A stretch of DNA of 64,000 nt, taken from Lewinella sp. W8 (GTDB lineage: Bacteria > Bacteroidota > Bacteroidia > Chitinophagales > Saprospiraceae). The position numbers and the translations under genes were made by a program. Position 1 is the stretch's first letter; every line of letters begins with the position of its first letter. The stretch lies in contig NZ_SNAQ03000014.1 of NCBI RefSeq assembly GCF_004375085.3, forward strand, positions 124,001 through 188,000, read 5' to 3'. The notes beneath the pieces were generated by a model, which was given only the letters and a program-made list of their open reading frames with translations, did not search any database and was not told the origin of the DNA. Of the stretch, positions 36,639 to 45,634 are shown piece after piece.

Positions 36639-38000
36639 ATGACAAGCATGCGAATCACTCTACTTTGCGCCCTCGCCATATTTCTTGGCACCAGCGTCCT
36701 CGCCCAATCCGGTCCCGACCTCAGCCTCAGTGACGCCATTCAGCTCGGCCTGAAAAACAATTACCAAATCCGGCTGGCCGCGAACGACCTGGAGGTCGCC
36801 CGCAGCAACGATGACTACGCCCTGACGGGTAAACGGCCCACCATCACCCTGGGGCTGAGCCCCGGTGTGAGTTACCGCAACAACACCAACCCCGCCAGTA
36901 TCGTCAGCCAAAGCTCCACCTTCTCCTACAACGTATCTCCCAACGCCAACCTCAACTGGACCCTGTTCAATGGCGGCCGGGTTGAAATCGCCAAGGATCA
37001 GCTGAGCACACTGGCGGACCTGAGCGCCGGACAGCTGCAACTCCAGGTGGAGAACTCCATCCAGTCCATCATCCAGGCCTACTACAATGCCGTCGTGCAA
37101 CGGGAGCAGGTGGACGTCCTGCAGCGGGTGCTGGACCTCAGCCGGGATCAGATTGAATACCAGGAAGTCCGCCAGGAATTCGGTCAGGGTGGCAGCTTCG
37201 ACGAGCTGCAGGCCCGGGACGCTTACCTCACCGATTCTACCTCTCTGGTCGTGCAGGAAACCACCTACCGCAACGCACTACGCAACCTGCTGCAGCTCAT
37301 GGGCGAAGAAGACCTCAGCCAAGACTTCAACCTCACCACCGAACTCACCTTCACCCCCGAGGCCTACGACCGCCAGGCACTCGAGGATCAGATGCAACGC
37401 ACGAATAGTCAGTTGCGCAACCTTCAGATCAACCGCGAACTGGCCCGCATCAACACCCAGCTGATCGAGACCGAATACAAGCCAACGGTGAGTATCAACG
37501 CCGGTGCTGCCTACGACATAAACATACAGACCGGGTCCCAAACCTTTGATTTCGGCGGTGACCAACCCACCCGCGAACAGGAACTCCCCGGCGTAGCAGC
37601 ACGGACCCTATCGGGCAACCTCGGCATTCAGGCTAATTACCTTCTCTTTGACGGCGGCGCCCGTAACGTACGCACCCAAACGGCCAAGCTCCAGGAAATT
37701 ACGGCCCAGCTCAACTATCAGAGTACCCAACAGCAACTGAGTGCGGCCCTGCAGAACAGCCTCCAACTCTACGAAAATCAGGTCCAGATCGTACGCATCA
37801 CCGAAGAGCTCATCAACAACGCCGAACAGAACCTGACGGTGGCCGAAGAACGGTTCCGCGGCGGACGCATCAACAGCTTTGATTACCGGGCCATTCAGGT
37901 TAACTACATCAACGCCCAGTTTCGCCTGCTCAACGCACTGCTCAATTTGAAGAATACCGAGACGGAGCTGCTACGACTGACGGGGCAGATTGTGGACTAG
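36639..38000 (+). CDS. TolC-family outer-membrane efflux protein
   Basis: The ATG at 36639 (or 36648) starts the signal peptide MRITLLCALAIFLGTSVLAQ; the frame further up overlaps gtrA. The 453-residue protein has the duplicated TolC pattern: LSLSDAIQLGLKNNYQIRLA near the start, and long heptad-rich helices (QDEL and EQLNTL-type repeats) that make the periplasmic tunnel, with barrel segments PTITLGLSPGVSYRNN and PTVSINAGAAYDIN. Together with the fusion protein and the RND pump it completes a tripartite efflux system. The order fusion-pump-nucleotidase-GtrA-TolC is unusual; pump and TolC are normally adjacent. Confidence 0.92.
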   Translation: MTSMRITLLCALAIFLGTSVLAQSGPDLSLSDAIQLGLKNNYQIRLAANDLEVARSNDDYALTGKRPTITLGLSPGVSYRNNTNPASIVSQSSTFSYNVSPNANLNWTLFNGGRVEIAKDQLSTLADLSAGQLQLQVENSIQSIIQAYYNAVVQREQVDVLQRVLDLSRDQIEYQEVRQEFGQGGSFDELQARDAYLTDSTSLVVQETTYRNALRNLLQLMGEEDLSQDFNLTTELTFTPEAYDRQALEDQMQRTNSQLRNLQINRELARINTQLIETEYKPTVSINAGAAYDINIQTGSQTFDFGGDQPTREQELPGVAARTLSGNLGIQANYLLFDGGARNVRTQTAKLQEITAQLNYQSTQQQLSAALQNSLQLYENQVQIVRITEELINNAEQNLTVAEERFRGGRINSFDYRAIQVNYINAQFRLLNALLNLKNTETELLRLTGQIVD

Positions 38001-38072
38001 TTCCTGGTTGCTAATTGCTGGTTGCTGGTTGGCTGGTGGAGCCGGTTGGGAAAGATTCGTCCCCAGAAGTCA

Positions 38073-41000
38073 TCACTGGCCTACGATCACCCGGTGGCTA
38101 CGGCTCCCCCCCCGGGCGCCGTCAAGGGTGAAGAGGAGTACGCCCGTTTGCGGCGCCCGCAGGGGCCGCTCCACGGAGAACTGGTTAAAGCCCCGCTGAA
38201 CGGGCAGTTCACGCTCCTCGTACAGTCGGCCGTCGGGGCCGGTGACCCGTAGTGTGATCGCTTCGGTAGCCGGCCAGTCGAAATCGAGGACCGCGCGCTC
38301 GTAGAAGGGGTTGGGGTATACCGCCAACCCTTCCCGAAGTGCGAAATTGCCTTCCTCCTCCCGCAGGCGAATCCGCAGGTCATAGACTTGATAGTCCGTG
38401 CCGTACACTTCCGGACGCAATCCTCCGCGGCGGGTCGTCAGGGCTGGCAGCGGGGCGCCGGCTTCTCCGACGATGGAAAGTAGCGCGCGCTCCGGATCGA
38501 TGGGGTTGCCCGCTTCCGGCACAAAGCTCACCGATAGCTGATTTTCCACCCGCCGGTAACTGCTCTCCCCGATTTGGCCCGGCACCACCGTGGTTCCGGG
38601 ACTGAGTTCCAGCGTAAACTGCATACCCGCCGTCGGTAGCGTATCGTCGGCAAAAAGGGTAACCGTTCCGGCCGCTGGCTGCTCCACGTTGAGGGCCAGC
38701 ACGGGCCGGGCAATCCGACCTTCTTCCTCACCGGGGAAACCGAGCAGGGTCGTCGGCTCGGCGCTTCCGTTGACGTCTCCTACCTTAACGGCCGTGAATT
38801 CTACGAATTCGTTTCCGAAGAGATTGTTGAAGTTGGCGACTTCCGGGAAGGTTTCCTCCCAGGGATCGCGGGGGTTCGGGAAGAAGTAATCCGTCGGGAT
38901 GAAACGCCAACTGGTGTTGTTGTCGAAATCGGCGTCCAGGCCCAGAATGACTCTCCGAATCTGGATGAGATCCAGAATGGTTACCGCTCCGCTGCGGTTG
39001 GCGTCAGCGGCGATGAGCTGATAAGCCGTCAGGTTGTCATCCTGTTCCAGGAGGTAGCGACCGATGAGGAGGATATCCAGGGTCGTTACGCCGTTCAGCA
39101 TGTCAAAGTTGTAGTAGGGCTGGATGGTGTAATCATTCCCTTCGCGAAGTCCGGTGAAGGAAAACTCCCCGTTTCCGTCCGTCTGCTGAAACTCCAGGTT
39201 CAGGCCCGCATTGAGGATTTCAATATCCGCCATGGGGTCCCCTTCCAGGTTCAGGATTTGCCCGGCGATTTGCCCCTGCCGGTCGGCACAAATGCTTTCG
39301 TCATTGGTGGCCACCGTAACCGATACGTTGCAGTAGTCGTTGCGCCCGTTAACCGCCGAGAAGGCGTAGACCCGGAGGATGACTTCCCCCAGGTTCGCAC
39401 AGTCGAAGGTAATCTGATTACGGCCCGTTGCGGGCGTAAAACCCGGTGCGCTGGCTTCTGCTTCCGTGTACAGGGAGTAGGCGATATCCGTACTCGTACA
39501 CACTTCGGGCGGACTGGCAACGAAGTCCGTTGCCCACAGGGTAGCGATGCCCCCGTCCCCGCCGTTGGGCGACAGCGTAGCCGTCAGGAAGCCCAGGCAG
39601 GAGGGGGTCGGAGCCTTTCCGTCCTCCACCTCAAAGGGCACGTAGCGGTTACGGGTGTTGCCGCAATCATCGGTGGCCGTCAGGCGCGCCAGATGGGTGC
39701 CGATGGGCAGGTTACCCACCTCCACCTCAATGCCCGTCTCGGCGTCGCCGGTGAAGTCCGCGGCATCCACCACCCGGTCTTCATCAAAATCTACACCCGA
39801 CCACTGTCCGTCTTCGTTTACGTCCACCGCATCCAGGTCAATACTCAGTCTGGTGGTGGCGGTAGAACAGTCATCCAGCGCGGAAAAATTGAAGGTTACC
39901 TCTGCGGTACAGTCGAGGGTAAAGGCCAGCCCGTTTTCCGGGGCCACCACCTCCAGCGCTGGCGCTTCTTCATCGTACACCCGAACGAACTGGACGTAGC
40001 GGAAAAAGCCCCGCTGGGTGGAGTTCCCGTAGTTCGGGATCAGTTCTCTGATTTCGTTACCGCTGTTCGGGTCCAGGTCCTGATCCAGCACCAAACGGTC
40101 GTCCGTCAGGTCGTTGTCCGTTACGGGTAACACGTGCAGGATGGTCGGCTGCAGGAGGTTGCCGTCCCCATTAGCGTCGCGGGGGACGTTAATGGCGGAG
40201 GTGTTCCCGTTGTATTCACACCAGTTAATGACCTCGTGCGTCAGGCGGAGTTTGTAACACGAACTGGCGTCGGCCACCAGGGTGTCGATGGCCGTGTTCA
40301 GGGTCAGCAGTTCACAACCGGACTCCGTCAGGAACAGCTCTTCCGGACTGGGCAAATCGCCACAGGCGTAGGCTTCATCGCCAGGGAACCGAATGCTGTA
40401 ATCGTGCAGCGACACCACGTCCACCCGTTGCAGACAAACGTCGGTCTGCGTCAGGCCACCGCCGTCCCGCACCGTAAACGAACGGGTAAAGCGCCCCGTC
40501 CCGCATTCATTCAGGGTACCACTGAGGCCCTGGGTGATGGTATCCACGGGACAGTTATCGCGGCCCCGTGCGGCCCCGAAAACGGCATCTACCACCGAAG
40601 CGTAGCGAACCGGGTCAAGGGCAAATTCGGTGGCCAGGTTGGAAGGGAAATTATCGTTGAAGGTCTGGCAGTTCAGCCTAAAGTTGGGGGGCGCAAGACA
40701 TTCCGGGGCCAACTTATCTTCCACCGTCACGGTAGTCCAGCACAGGTTGGCGTTGTTCTTATCGTCCCGTACTTCCAGCGCCAGGCGCACCGTGCCCAAA
40801 TCCGCACAGAGGAAGGAAGCGGTATTGGCCAGGGGCGAAATGATTTCATTGTTCTCGTTGGCACGGCCAATCCGGAAGTTCAGCGTCGGGCTACAATCGT
40901 CCACCGATCCCGCGTCCAGTTGTGCCGCCGTGATGATGGCAAAGCCGTTGGTGTTCAGGCTCACCGTCAGTCCCGCTTCGCAGAGGGCCGTCGGCGGAGC

Positions 41001-42368
41001 GCCGTCAAATATTTCCACCCATACGTCCACCCGGGAATCGTTCTCACAGGGATCGCTGGCGACGTAACGGATCAGGTGTTCTCCGACGGGTAGCGGTGCC
41101 GTAAGGGAACTTTGAACGTTTTCCCCGAACACTTCGTAGGGGCCCAGGGCCGGACCCTGCACGTTTCCGTCGGGGTACACGAAGGCCAGCAGTTCCGCTT
41201 CTCCCGTACAGGCGTCGGTGGCCGAGACGCCACCGGTCCGCACGCTGATGATGGCCGCACAACCTAAATTGGTAGAGAACTTGAGGGGGCCTTCATCCGG
41301 AATCCCGTCAAAATCCAGGTCCTGCACCGGAACGGTGATCTCCGGCCCCTGCCGGTCGCCCACCTGAACGACCTGGGTGAATACCCCTTCCTGCCGACCC
41401 GAGCACCAGTCAATCACCCGGTAGGTACGGACGAAGGCGTAGTCTTCGCCGCAGCCCTCCCAGGGGGTACCGTCCGAAACGGTCACCTGATACTGGCAGA
41501 ATTGCGGGGAAAGATGAATGAGCCCGGAGGGCGTCAGAAAGAAGGGATAGTCTTCTGCTTTGGGCGGGGGCACGCCGTCCAGCTCGCGGCTCGTTCCGCA
41601 GCCCTCAAAGGACACATTGGGGACGCCCTGAAGGTTCGTCAGCTCCGGACGAATAAATCGGATGACCTGTCCGGCGGAGCGGACCAGCTCGTCGCCCTCC
41701 ACGTTAAATCGCCGGGCGGTGAAGGTCCGGACGATGGTCGTGGTATCACGGCATTCCCCCGATTGTTCCGGGCTTTGATTTTCGGTGACGCAGACTTCTA
41801 TTTCTCCTCCGCAGGCGTCCGTAATCACGGGAAGTTCCTGCGTGCGGGAGATGTTGGCCAGCAGCACTTCATCCAGGGTTCCCGCGATGACCGCCCCCGT
41901 CGCTCCGTCGACCCGGTAACAGTAGCTGCTGGGGGCCGGTAGGGGAATGAGTTGATCACAACCAAAATGCAGGGGAGTGGCGGAAAGCCCCGTGATGACG
42001 GGGGCCGTGTTGTCTTTGGTGTTCACCGTGCCCCAGCAGGTAAAACCCGCCAGATCGGGGTTCCCCTGTCCCTGAATGCTCACCTGAAATCGCCCCTCGC
42101 CGTCCACGATCGGACCATTAGTGGGGTTACTGTCCTGAACGACTACCGCAAAATTATCTTCCGTCAGGCAGGAGGGCGCACCCGTGACCAACATGGCAAA
42201 ATTCACTTCGGCCTGACAGTCCTCGTTGAGGGTCAGGTTGAAGGAAGCCTGGCAACCAAGATTGAAGGGCCCTTCACATTGACCCCGCAGCATCACCGGG
42301 GCGGCGATGGCCAGCAGCACAATCAGCCACTGCTTTCTCAGGTCGTACAAAAAGCGGTTGGTCATCAA
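38073..42368 (-). CDS. large cysteine-rich secreted protein with dockerin-like repeat and T9SS sorting domain
   Basis: 1431 residues with a signal segment (WLIVLLAIAAPVMLRGQ). Most of the protein is a tandem array of immunoglobulin/HYR-like modules separated by Cys-rich turns, typified by DNTAPVITGLSATPL, DRQGPEITVPV, DKLAPECLAPPNF and TATDDCGNTRNRYVPFEVED. From about 1060 it has a CNA-B/SdrD-like segment (DGNGEFSFTGLREGNDYTI), then a dockerin-type double repeat: MLNGVTTLDILLIGRYLLE and NRSGAVTILDLIQIRRVILG. The last 85 residues (AVYPNPFYERAVLDFDWP ... RVIVGQ) are a T9SS type A sorting domain. It is probably a surface adhesin or structural protein. It stands alone. Confidence 0.85.
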   Translation of the reverse strand: MMTNRFLYDLRKQWLIVLLAIAAPVMLRGQCEGPFNLGCQASFNLTLNEDCQAEVNFAMLVTGAPSCLTEDNFAVVVQDSNPTNGPIVDGEGRFQVSIQGQGNPDLAGFTCWGTVNTKDNTAPVITGLSATPLHFGCDQLIPLPAPSSYCYRVDGATGAVIAGTLDEVLLANISRTQELPVITDACGGEIEVCVTENQSPEQSGECRDTTTIVRTFTARRFNVEGDELVRSAGQVIRFIRPELTNLQGVPNVSFEGCGTSRELDGVPPPKAEDYPFFLTPSGLIHLSPQFCQYQVTVSDGTPWEGCGEDYAFVRTYRVIDWCSGRQEGVFTQVVQVGDRQGPEITVPVQDLDFDGIPDEGPLKFSTNLGCAAIISVRTGGVSATDACTGEAELLAFVYPDGNVQGPALGPYEVFGENVQSSLTAPLPVGEHLIRYVASDPCENDSRVDVWVEIFDGAPPTALCEAGLTVSLNTNGFAIITAAQLDAGSVDDCSPTLNFRIGRANENNEIISPLANTASFLCADLGTVRLALEVRDDKNNANLCWTTVTVEDKLAPECLAPPNFRLNCQTFNDNFPSNLATEFALDPVRYASVVDAVFGAARGRDNCPVDTITQGLSGTLNECGTGRFTRSFTVRDGGGLTQTDVCLQRVDVVSLHDYSIRFPGDEAYACGDLPSPEELFLTESGCELLTLNTAIDTLVADASSCYKLRLTHEVINWCEYNGNTSAINVPRDANGDGNLLQPTILHVLPVTDNDLTDDRLVLDQDLDPNSGNEIRELIPNYGNSTQRGFFRYVQFVRVYDEEAPALEVVAPENGLAFTLDCTAEVTFNFSALDDCSTATTRLSIDLDAVDVNEDGQWSGVDFDEDRVVDAADFTGDAETGIEVEVGNLPIGTHLARLTATDDCGNTRNRYVPFEVEDGKAPTPSCLGFLTATLSPNGGDGGIATLWATDFVASPPEVCTSTDIAYSLYTEAEASAPGFTPATGRNQITFDCANLGEVILRVYAFSAVNGRNDYCNVSVTVATNDESICADRQGQIAGQILNLEGDPMADIEILNAGLNLEFQQTDGNGEFSFTGLREGNDYTIQPYYNFDMLNGVTTLDILLIGRYLLEQDDNLTAYQLIAADANRSGAVTILDLIQIRRVILGLDADFDNNTSWRFIPTDYFFPNPRDPWEETFPEVANFNNLFGNEFVEFTAVKVGDVNGSAEPTTLLGFPGEEEGRIARPVLALNVEQPAAGTVTLFADDTLPTAGMQFTLELSPGTTVVPGQIGESSYRRVENQLSVSFVPEAGNPIDPERALLSIVGEAGAPLPALTTRRGGLRPEVYGTDYQVYDLRIRLREEEGNFALREGLAVYPNPFYERAVLDFDWPATEAITLRVTGPDGRLYEERELPVQRGFNQFSVERPLRAPQTGVLLFTLDGARGGSRSHRVIVGQ

Positions 42369-42560
42369 TGGTAGATAGCTGACTTCCTGGGGAAGGTAGT
42401 TCAGTCAAAGCGTTTAAGGCCACAAGATACGGACAATTAGCGCCTTAGGAGTTAATATAAAGCTAATTCCATAGATGTAATTGTGCAGAATGGCCGACAG
42501 TATGCACAAACGTGCATTTTACCTACGATGCCCAAGGTTTTAGGGTGCCCTCACTACACT

Positions 42561-42641
42561 GCTAGACAAATGCGTTTCTCCCTCTCCTAACCTCTCCATT
42601 TCGCTACGCTGGAGAGGACCTGAAACAGTCATTTGTCTAGC
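42561..42641. repeat. 81-bp nested inverted repeat
   Basis: Outer arms GCTAGACAAATG (42561-42572) and CATTTGTCTAGC (42630-42641) match perfectly over 12 bp. Inside lie CCTCTCCA (42591-42598) and TGGAGAGG (42610-42617), a second perfect stem of 8 bp. It may fold as a two-part hairpin and looks like another small non-autonomous element. It is in the 1 kb gap between the large surface protein and comEC. Confidence 0.65.
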
Positions 42642-42687
42642 TAGTGCTGTCACCATGGGAGTATTTTCCGCAGACAAGGGTCGTTTT

Positions 42688-42709
42688 GAGGGCGCGGAGC
42701 GCAGGTGCC
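42688..42709. repeat. intergenic word GGCGACGG-n-GCGCAGGTGCC, copy 4
   Basis: GGGCGCGGAGCGCAGGTGCC at 42690-42709, diverged on its left. It lies 27 bases before the CGCGATTCC-type hairpin copy 2. Confidence 0.5.
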
Positions 42710-42736
42710 ATGAAATGGAACCCTCGTGCTCAGCCG

Positions 42737-42755
42737 GCGATTCCACGGGAATCGC
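42737..42755. repeat. GCGATTCC/GGAATCGC hairpin, copy 2
   Basis: GCGATTCC, loop ACG, GGAATCGC. It sits exactly 21 bases before the left GTAGCG end of repeat B. Confidence 0.75.
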
Positions 42756-42776
42756 ACTCGCATTTAAGGATGTTTA

Positions 42777-43267
42777 GTAGCGACAAGGCATGTGTGGGTT
42801 AGCGCAAAGTTGTAACCCTTACCGTGGCGTAGAGTTACGGCCGTAGTATGCTTTGTACTCTGTGCCACACGAATACCTTTTTCACCTTTAGGTTTGTGGC
42901 CAGTAGTCTGACAGACTACAGACTTATCTTGACTCCCACTTAAGGAAATGTCAAATGATTGGAGGCAGGTGGTGTTTCCTTTCACCGAAAGGAAACCGAA
43001 TCAGACTGGGATAACCAAAGGACTTTCCGCCAAAGGATGTGGCCAATCGATCTTGTACAATTCTTCCTTCTTTGATGGAGTGGTCGCCTTTCGGGGAAAG
43101 GCGACACCAGGCATTTACCCCTAGGGTGGATGATTTCGACTTTCAGGTGATCAAGATTTTCAAGAACCCCAGAACCCAGAAAATTTGGACTTAAATATTA
43201 CGGGACAAATTATAGCTTCTAGAAGGGGTATAACGCTAATGTCATCCCACACATGCCTTGTCGCTAC
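42777..43267 (-). mobile_element. 491-bp non-coding element with terminal inverted repeats, copy B
   Basis: The left end is GTAGCGACAAGGCATGTG and the right end its reverse complement. It has the same length as copy A (491 bp) and the opposite orientation. All three hairpins are kept; one base differs in the loop of the second. A 30-codon open frame shared with A (TTCLQ ... GSQDKSVVCQTTG ... KPKGEK) is broken relative to A by a one-base A-run change. No transposase gene is present. Confidence 0.75.
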
Positions 43268-43383
43268 GGAATCCCCCAATTATTTGGCCTTCATTTCTCC
43301 TTATTCCAAATTTCCAAACTCCACTGGTCGGACCAGAAACCGCTTGGCTCGCACCCGCACAGTTCACCGTTCCGACCAGGGTT

Positions 43384-43445
43384 CCATCCGTCATTCAATC
43401 CTTCCGTCATTCAATCCTTCCATCCTTCAGTCATTCCCTCCTTCC
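43384..43445. repeat. pyrimidine-rich short tandem repeat (CGTCATTCAATCCTTC)
   Basis: The 16-base unit CGTCATTCAATCCTTC occurs twice in tandem and then degenerates into CATCCTTCAGTCATTCCCTC. It overlaps the last codons of comEC, which therefore end Gly/Glu-rich. Confidence 0.55.
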
Positions 43446-45568
43446 CCCTTCGCCCGTAGGATAAACGCCCCGTCTTCCCAGGTCAGGTGGACGGAGTGGC
43501 CCGATTCCCGGCCCAGTTTTCGCCAGGCTTCCCCGCGCCAGGGAGGGTTGCTGCCATCAACGATGATCGTCACGGGCGGCTCCAGGGCGGGGAAGGAGCG
43601 GGGCCTGAAGTCGTTGACCACCAGAACGAATTCCGGGGTGTGGTCGGTGGCGACCCGCTCCGTTTCGCCATCCAGTACCAGCCAATGGTACCCCAGAAGG
43701 GCCATCTCTCCCCGCCCGGCAAAGGTGACGGGGCCGAGGATGGTATCCCGGGTCGTCAATGCCAGGGTGGGCAAGCTATCTACCCCGAAGCGCCGGCGGC
43801 TGGGGCCCGCCGACCAGGCCAAATCCTCCGGCTCCACCGCCTGCCCCAGCGCTACCGCTCCGGAAGGGGTGAAAACGTCAACGAGGGTTTGTCGTGACTG
43901 GTGATACACGATGGCCTGGCTTTCGGAACGAAAAGTTTGCACCTGCGTCCCCGCCCAAACGAAGGAGGTCACCGACAGGCAAAGAGCCAGGAGGAGTGCC
44001 CCCCGCAGCCGCCAGCGCGTCCAGGTTGCCAGACCAGAGATGCCGACCAGCAACAGGAGGGCCGGAACCCAGCCGAAGTCCGCCAGTTCCAGCCGGGCGA
44101 AGGGCAGCCGGCGAAAGTAAAAGACGCTGGCGTTCTGCATCGACACCACCAGCCCCAGGAGCCACCCCGTGATGTTGGCCCCGAACGCCCAGCCCAGCAT
44201 GCCCGCCGTCAGGCCGTGCAGGATGCCAAAGATCAGGGCGAAGTAGGCCGTGATCACCACCACGGTTCCGCTCAGCATGAAGTAGAGGGGGAATTGCTGA
44301 AAATAATGCAGCGCCAGGGGCAGCGTGCCCAGCTGGGCACCCACCGACGCCGATACCGCCGACCACCCCTTGCGCAACAACTTCCAGGGAAGGAAGAACC
44401 ACTTCTCCACGGAGCGGGTGAACAGCACGATGCCCACCAGCGCCGAAAATGAAAGCTGAAAGCCCACCGCAAAAAGCTGCTGCGGATCCACCAGCAGCAT
44501 CAGGATGGCCGCCAGGGCCAGGGAATTGAATACGTCCATTTTGCGGTGGCTCAGTCCGCCCAGCACGATGGCCGAAAACATGATGGCCGCCCGCTGCACC
44601 GAGGGGCTCCAGCCCGTCACCGCCGCGAAGGCCCAGATGCCCAGGATCGATAAACCCGCCAGGACAAACCGCCCCCAGCGCCAACGCCGCAGCCACCCCA
44701 AAACACTCAGGAGCAAGAGGTAGACGATGCCAACGTGCAGCCCCGAAACCGCCAGCACGTGCATGGCGCCCGTGTCCGCGTAGGCGGAGCGGATATCGTC
44801 GGTCAGCAGGTCCCGTTTCCCCAGTACCAGCGCCGTGGCTACGGCCAGTTCATCACCCGTAAGGTGGGTGCGAAAAGTGTCGAACCAGGCCTCCCGCCAG
44901 GAAGCGAAGCGTTGGTGCCAACTCGATTCAGTGGCCACAATAATCTGGTACTGCGATGAATCGCGTAAAAACGCCTGATGGTAGACCCGCTGCCGTTTCC
45001 AGTAGTTGCGCAAATCGAATACGCCCGGGTTCAGCGGACCGCGCAGGGGAGCTATCTCCCCCCGAAACACGATACCGTCACCGGGTTTCAATCCGTTGGA
45101 TCGCTCATCCGGAGGAACGTAAAGCAACATTCTACCGAGTACGGGAGTCGAACCCGCTGAGTCGGCAAAGTGGTGCTGAAGCCCGACCGTCAGGCGGAGG
45201 TTACGCCCACCCGGGCGGACGGCCTCCACGACGCCCGAATAGCTGCCTTCCTCCGCCAGGGCATGGGCGAAGAAGGCCGACTGGTTCGGCGGGTAAGTAT
45301 CCGCGCTGCGCCAGGCCGCCAGCGCAAAAATGGCCAGCAGTAAGAAGATGGAGTGGGTGACGGCAAACCACCGACGGGCGGCGGTAAACCAGAGCATAGT
45401 TCCCGAAAGCAGCAGCAGGACCGTCATGGCCCACCACCAGGAATTTTGGCCGACGTAGCCGGTCCAGTCTGCCGTCAGGACGCCCAGCACGATCGCCAGG
45501 GCAACGGGGAATAGGGGTACCCGCCCCCAGGCCGGGGGAGGCACGTTAATAGGTGTCAGAGGGTTCAT
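43427..45568 (-). CDS. comEC: ComEC/Rec2-family DNA-uptake channel
   Basis: 713 residues. An OB-fold-like N-terminal domain (LPLAVA-type helices, then the region around GIVFRGEIAPLRGPLNPGVF) is followed by the competence membrane domain with the signature AMHVLAVSGLHVGIVYLLLL and helices through YFALIFGILHGLTAGMLG. ComEC carries single-stranded DNA across the inner membrane in natural transformation. The metallo-beta-lactamase-like domain of Firmicutes ComEC is not evident; the last 150 residues are a shorter, diverged beta domain, as is usual in Bacteroidota. No other competence gene is nearby. Confidence 0.9.
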   Translation of the reverse strand: MNPLTPINVPPPAWGRVPLFPVALAIVLGVLTADWTGYVGQNSWWWAMTVLLLLSGTMLWFTAARRWFAVTHSIFLLLAIFALAAWRSADTYPPNQSAFFAHALAEEGSYSGVVEAVRPGGRNLRLTVGLQHHFADSAGSTPVLGRMLLYVPPDERSNGLKPGDGIVFRGEIAPLRGPLNPGVFDLRNYWKRQRVYHQAFLRDSSQYQIIVATESSWHQRFASWREAWFDTFRTHLTGDELAVATALVLGKRDLLTDDIRSAYADTGAMHVLAVSGLHVGIVYLLLLSVLGWLRRWRWGRFVLAGLSILGIWAFAAVTGWSPSVQRAAIMFSAIVLGGLSHRKMDVFNSLALAAILMLLVDPQQLFAVGFQLSFSALVGIVLFTRSVEKWFFLPWKLLRKGWSAVSASVGAQLGTLPLALHYFQQFPLYFMLSGTVVVITAYFALIFGILHGLTAGMLGWAFGANITGWLLGLVVSMQNASVFYFRRLPFARLELADFGWVPALLLLVGISGLATWTRWRLRGALLLALCLSVTSFVWAGTQVQTFRSESQAIVYHQSRQTLVDVFTPSGAVALGQAVEPEDLAWSAGPSRRRFGVDSLPTLALTTRDTILGPVTFAGRGEMALLGYHWLVLDGETERVATDHTPEFVLVVNDFRPRSFPALEPPVTIIVDGSNPPWRGEAWRKLGRESGHSVHLTWEDGAFILRAKGEGGND

Positions 45569-45634
45569 TCTACCGACAAATTAGTCCCCAGAAAAGAAAA
45601 TCAAAAATTTAACGGGGCGAAAGTTCCCCGATCA

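Noticed and set aside
42764..42985. A 73-codon frame inside repeat B
   Set aside because: The matching frame in repeat A is shifted by one base, so it is treated as part of a non-coding element (see the separate finding).
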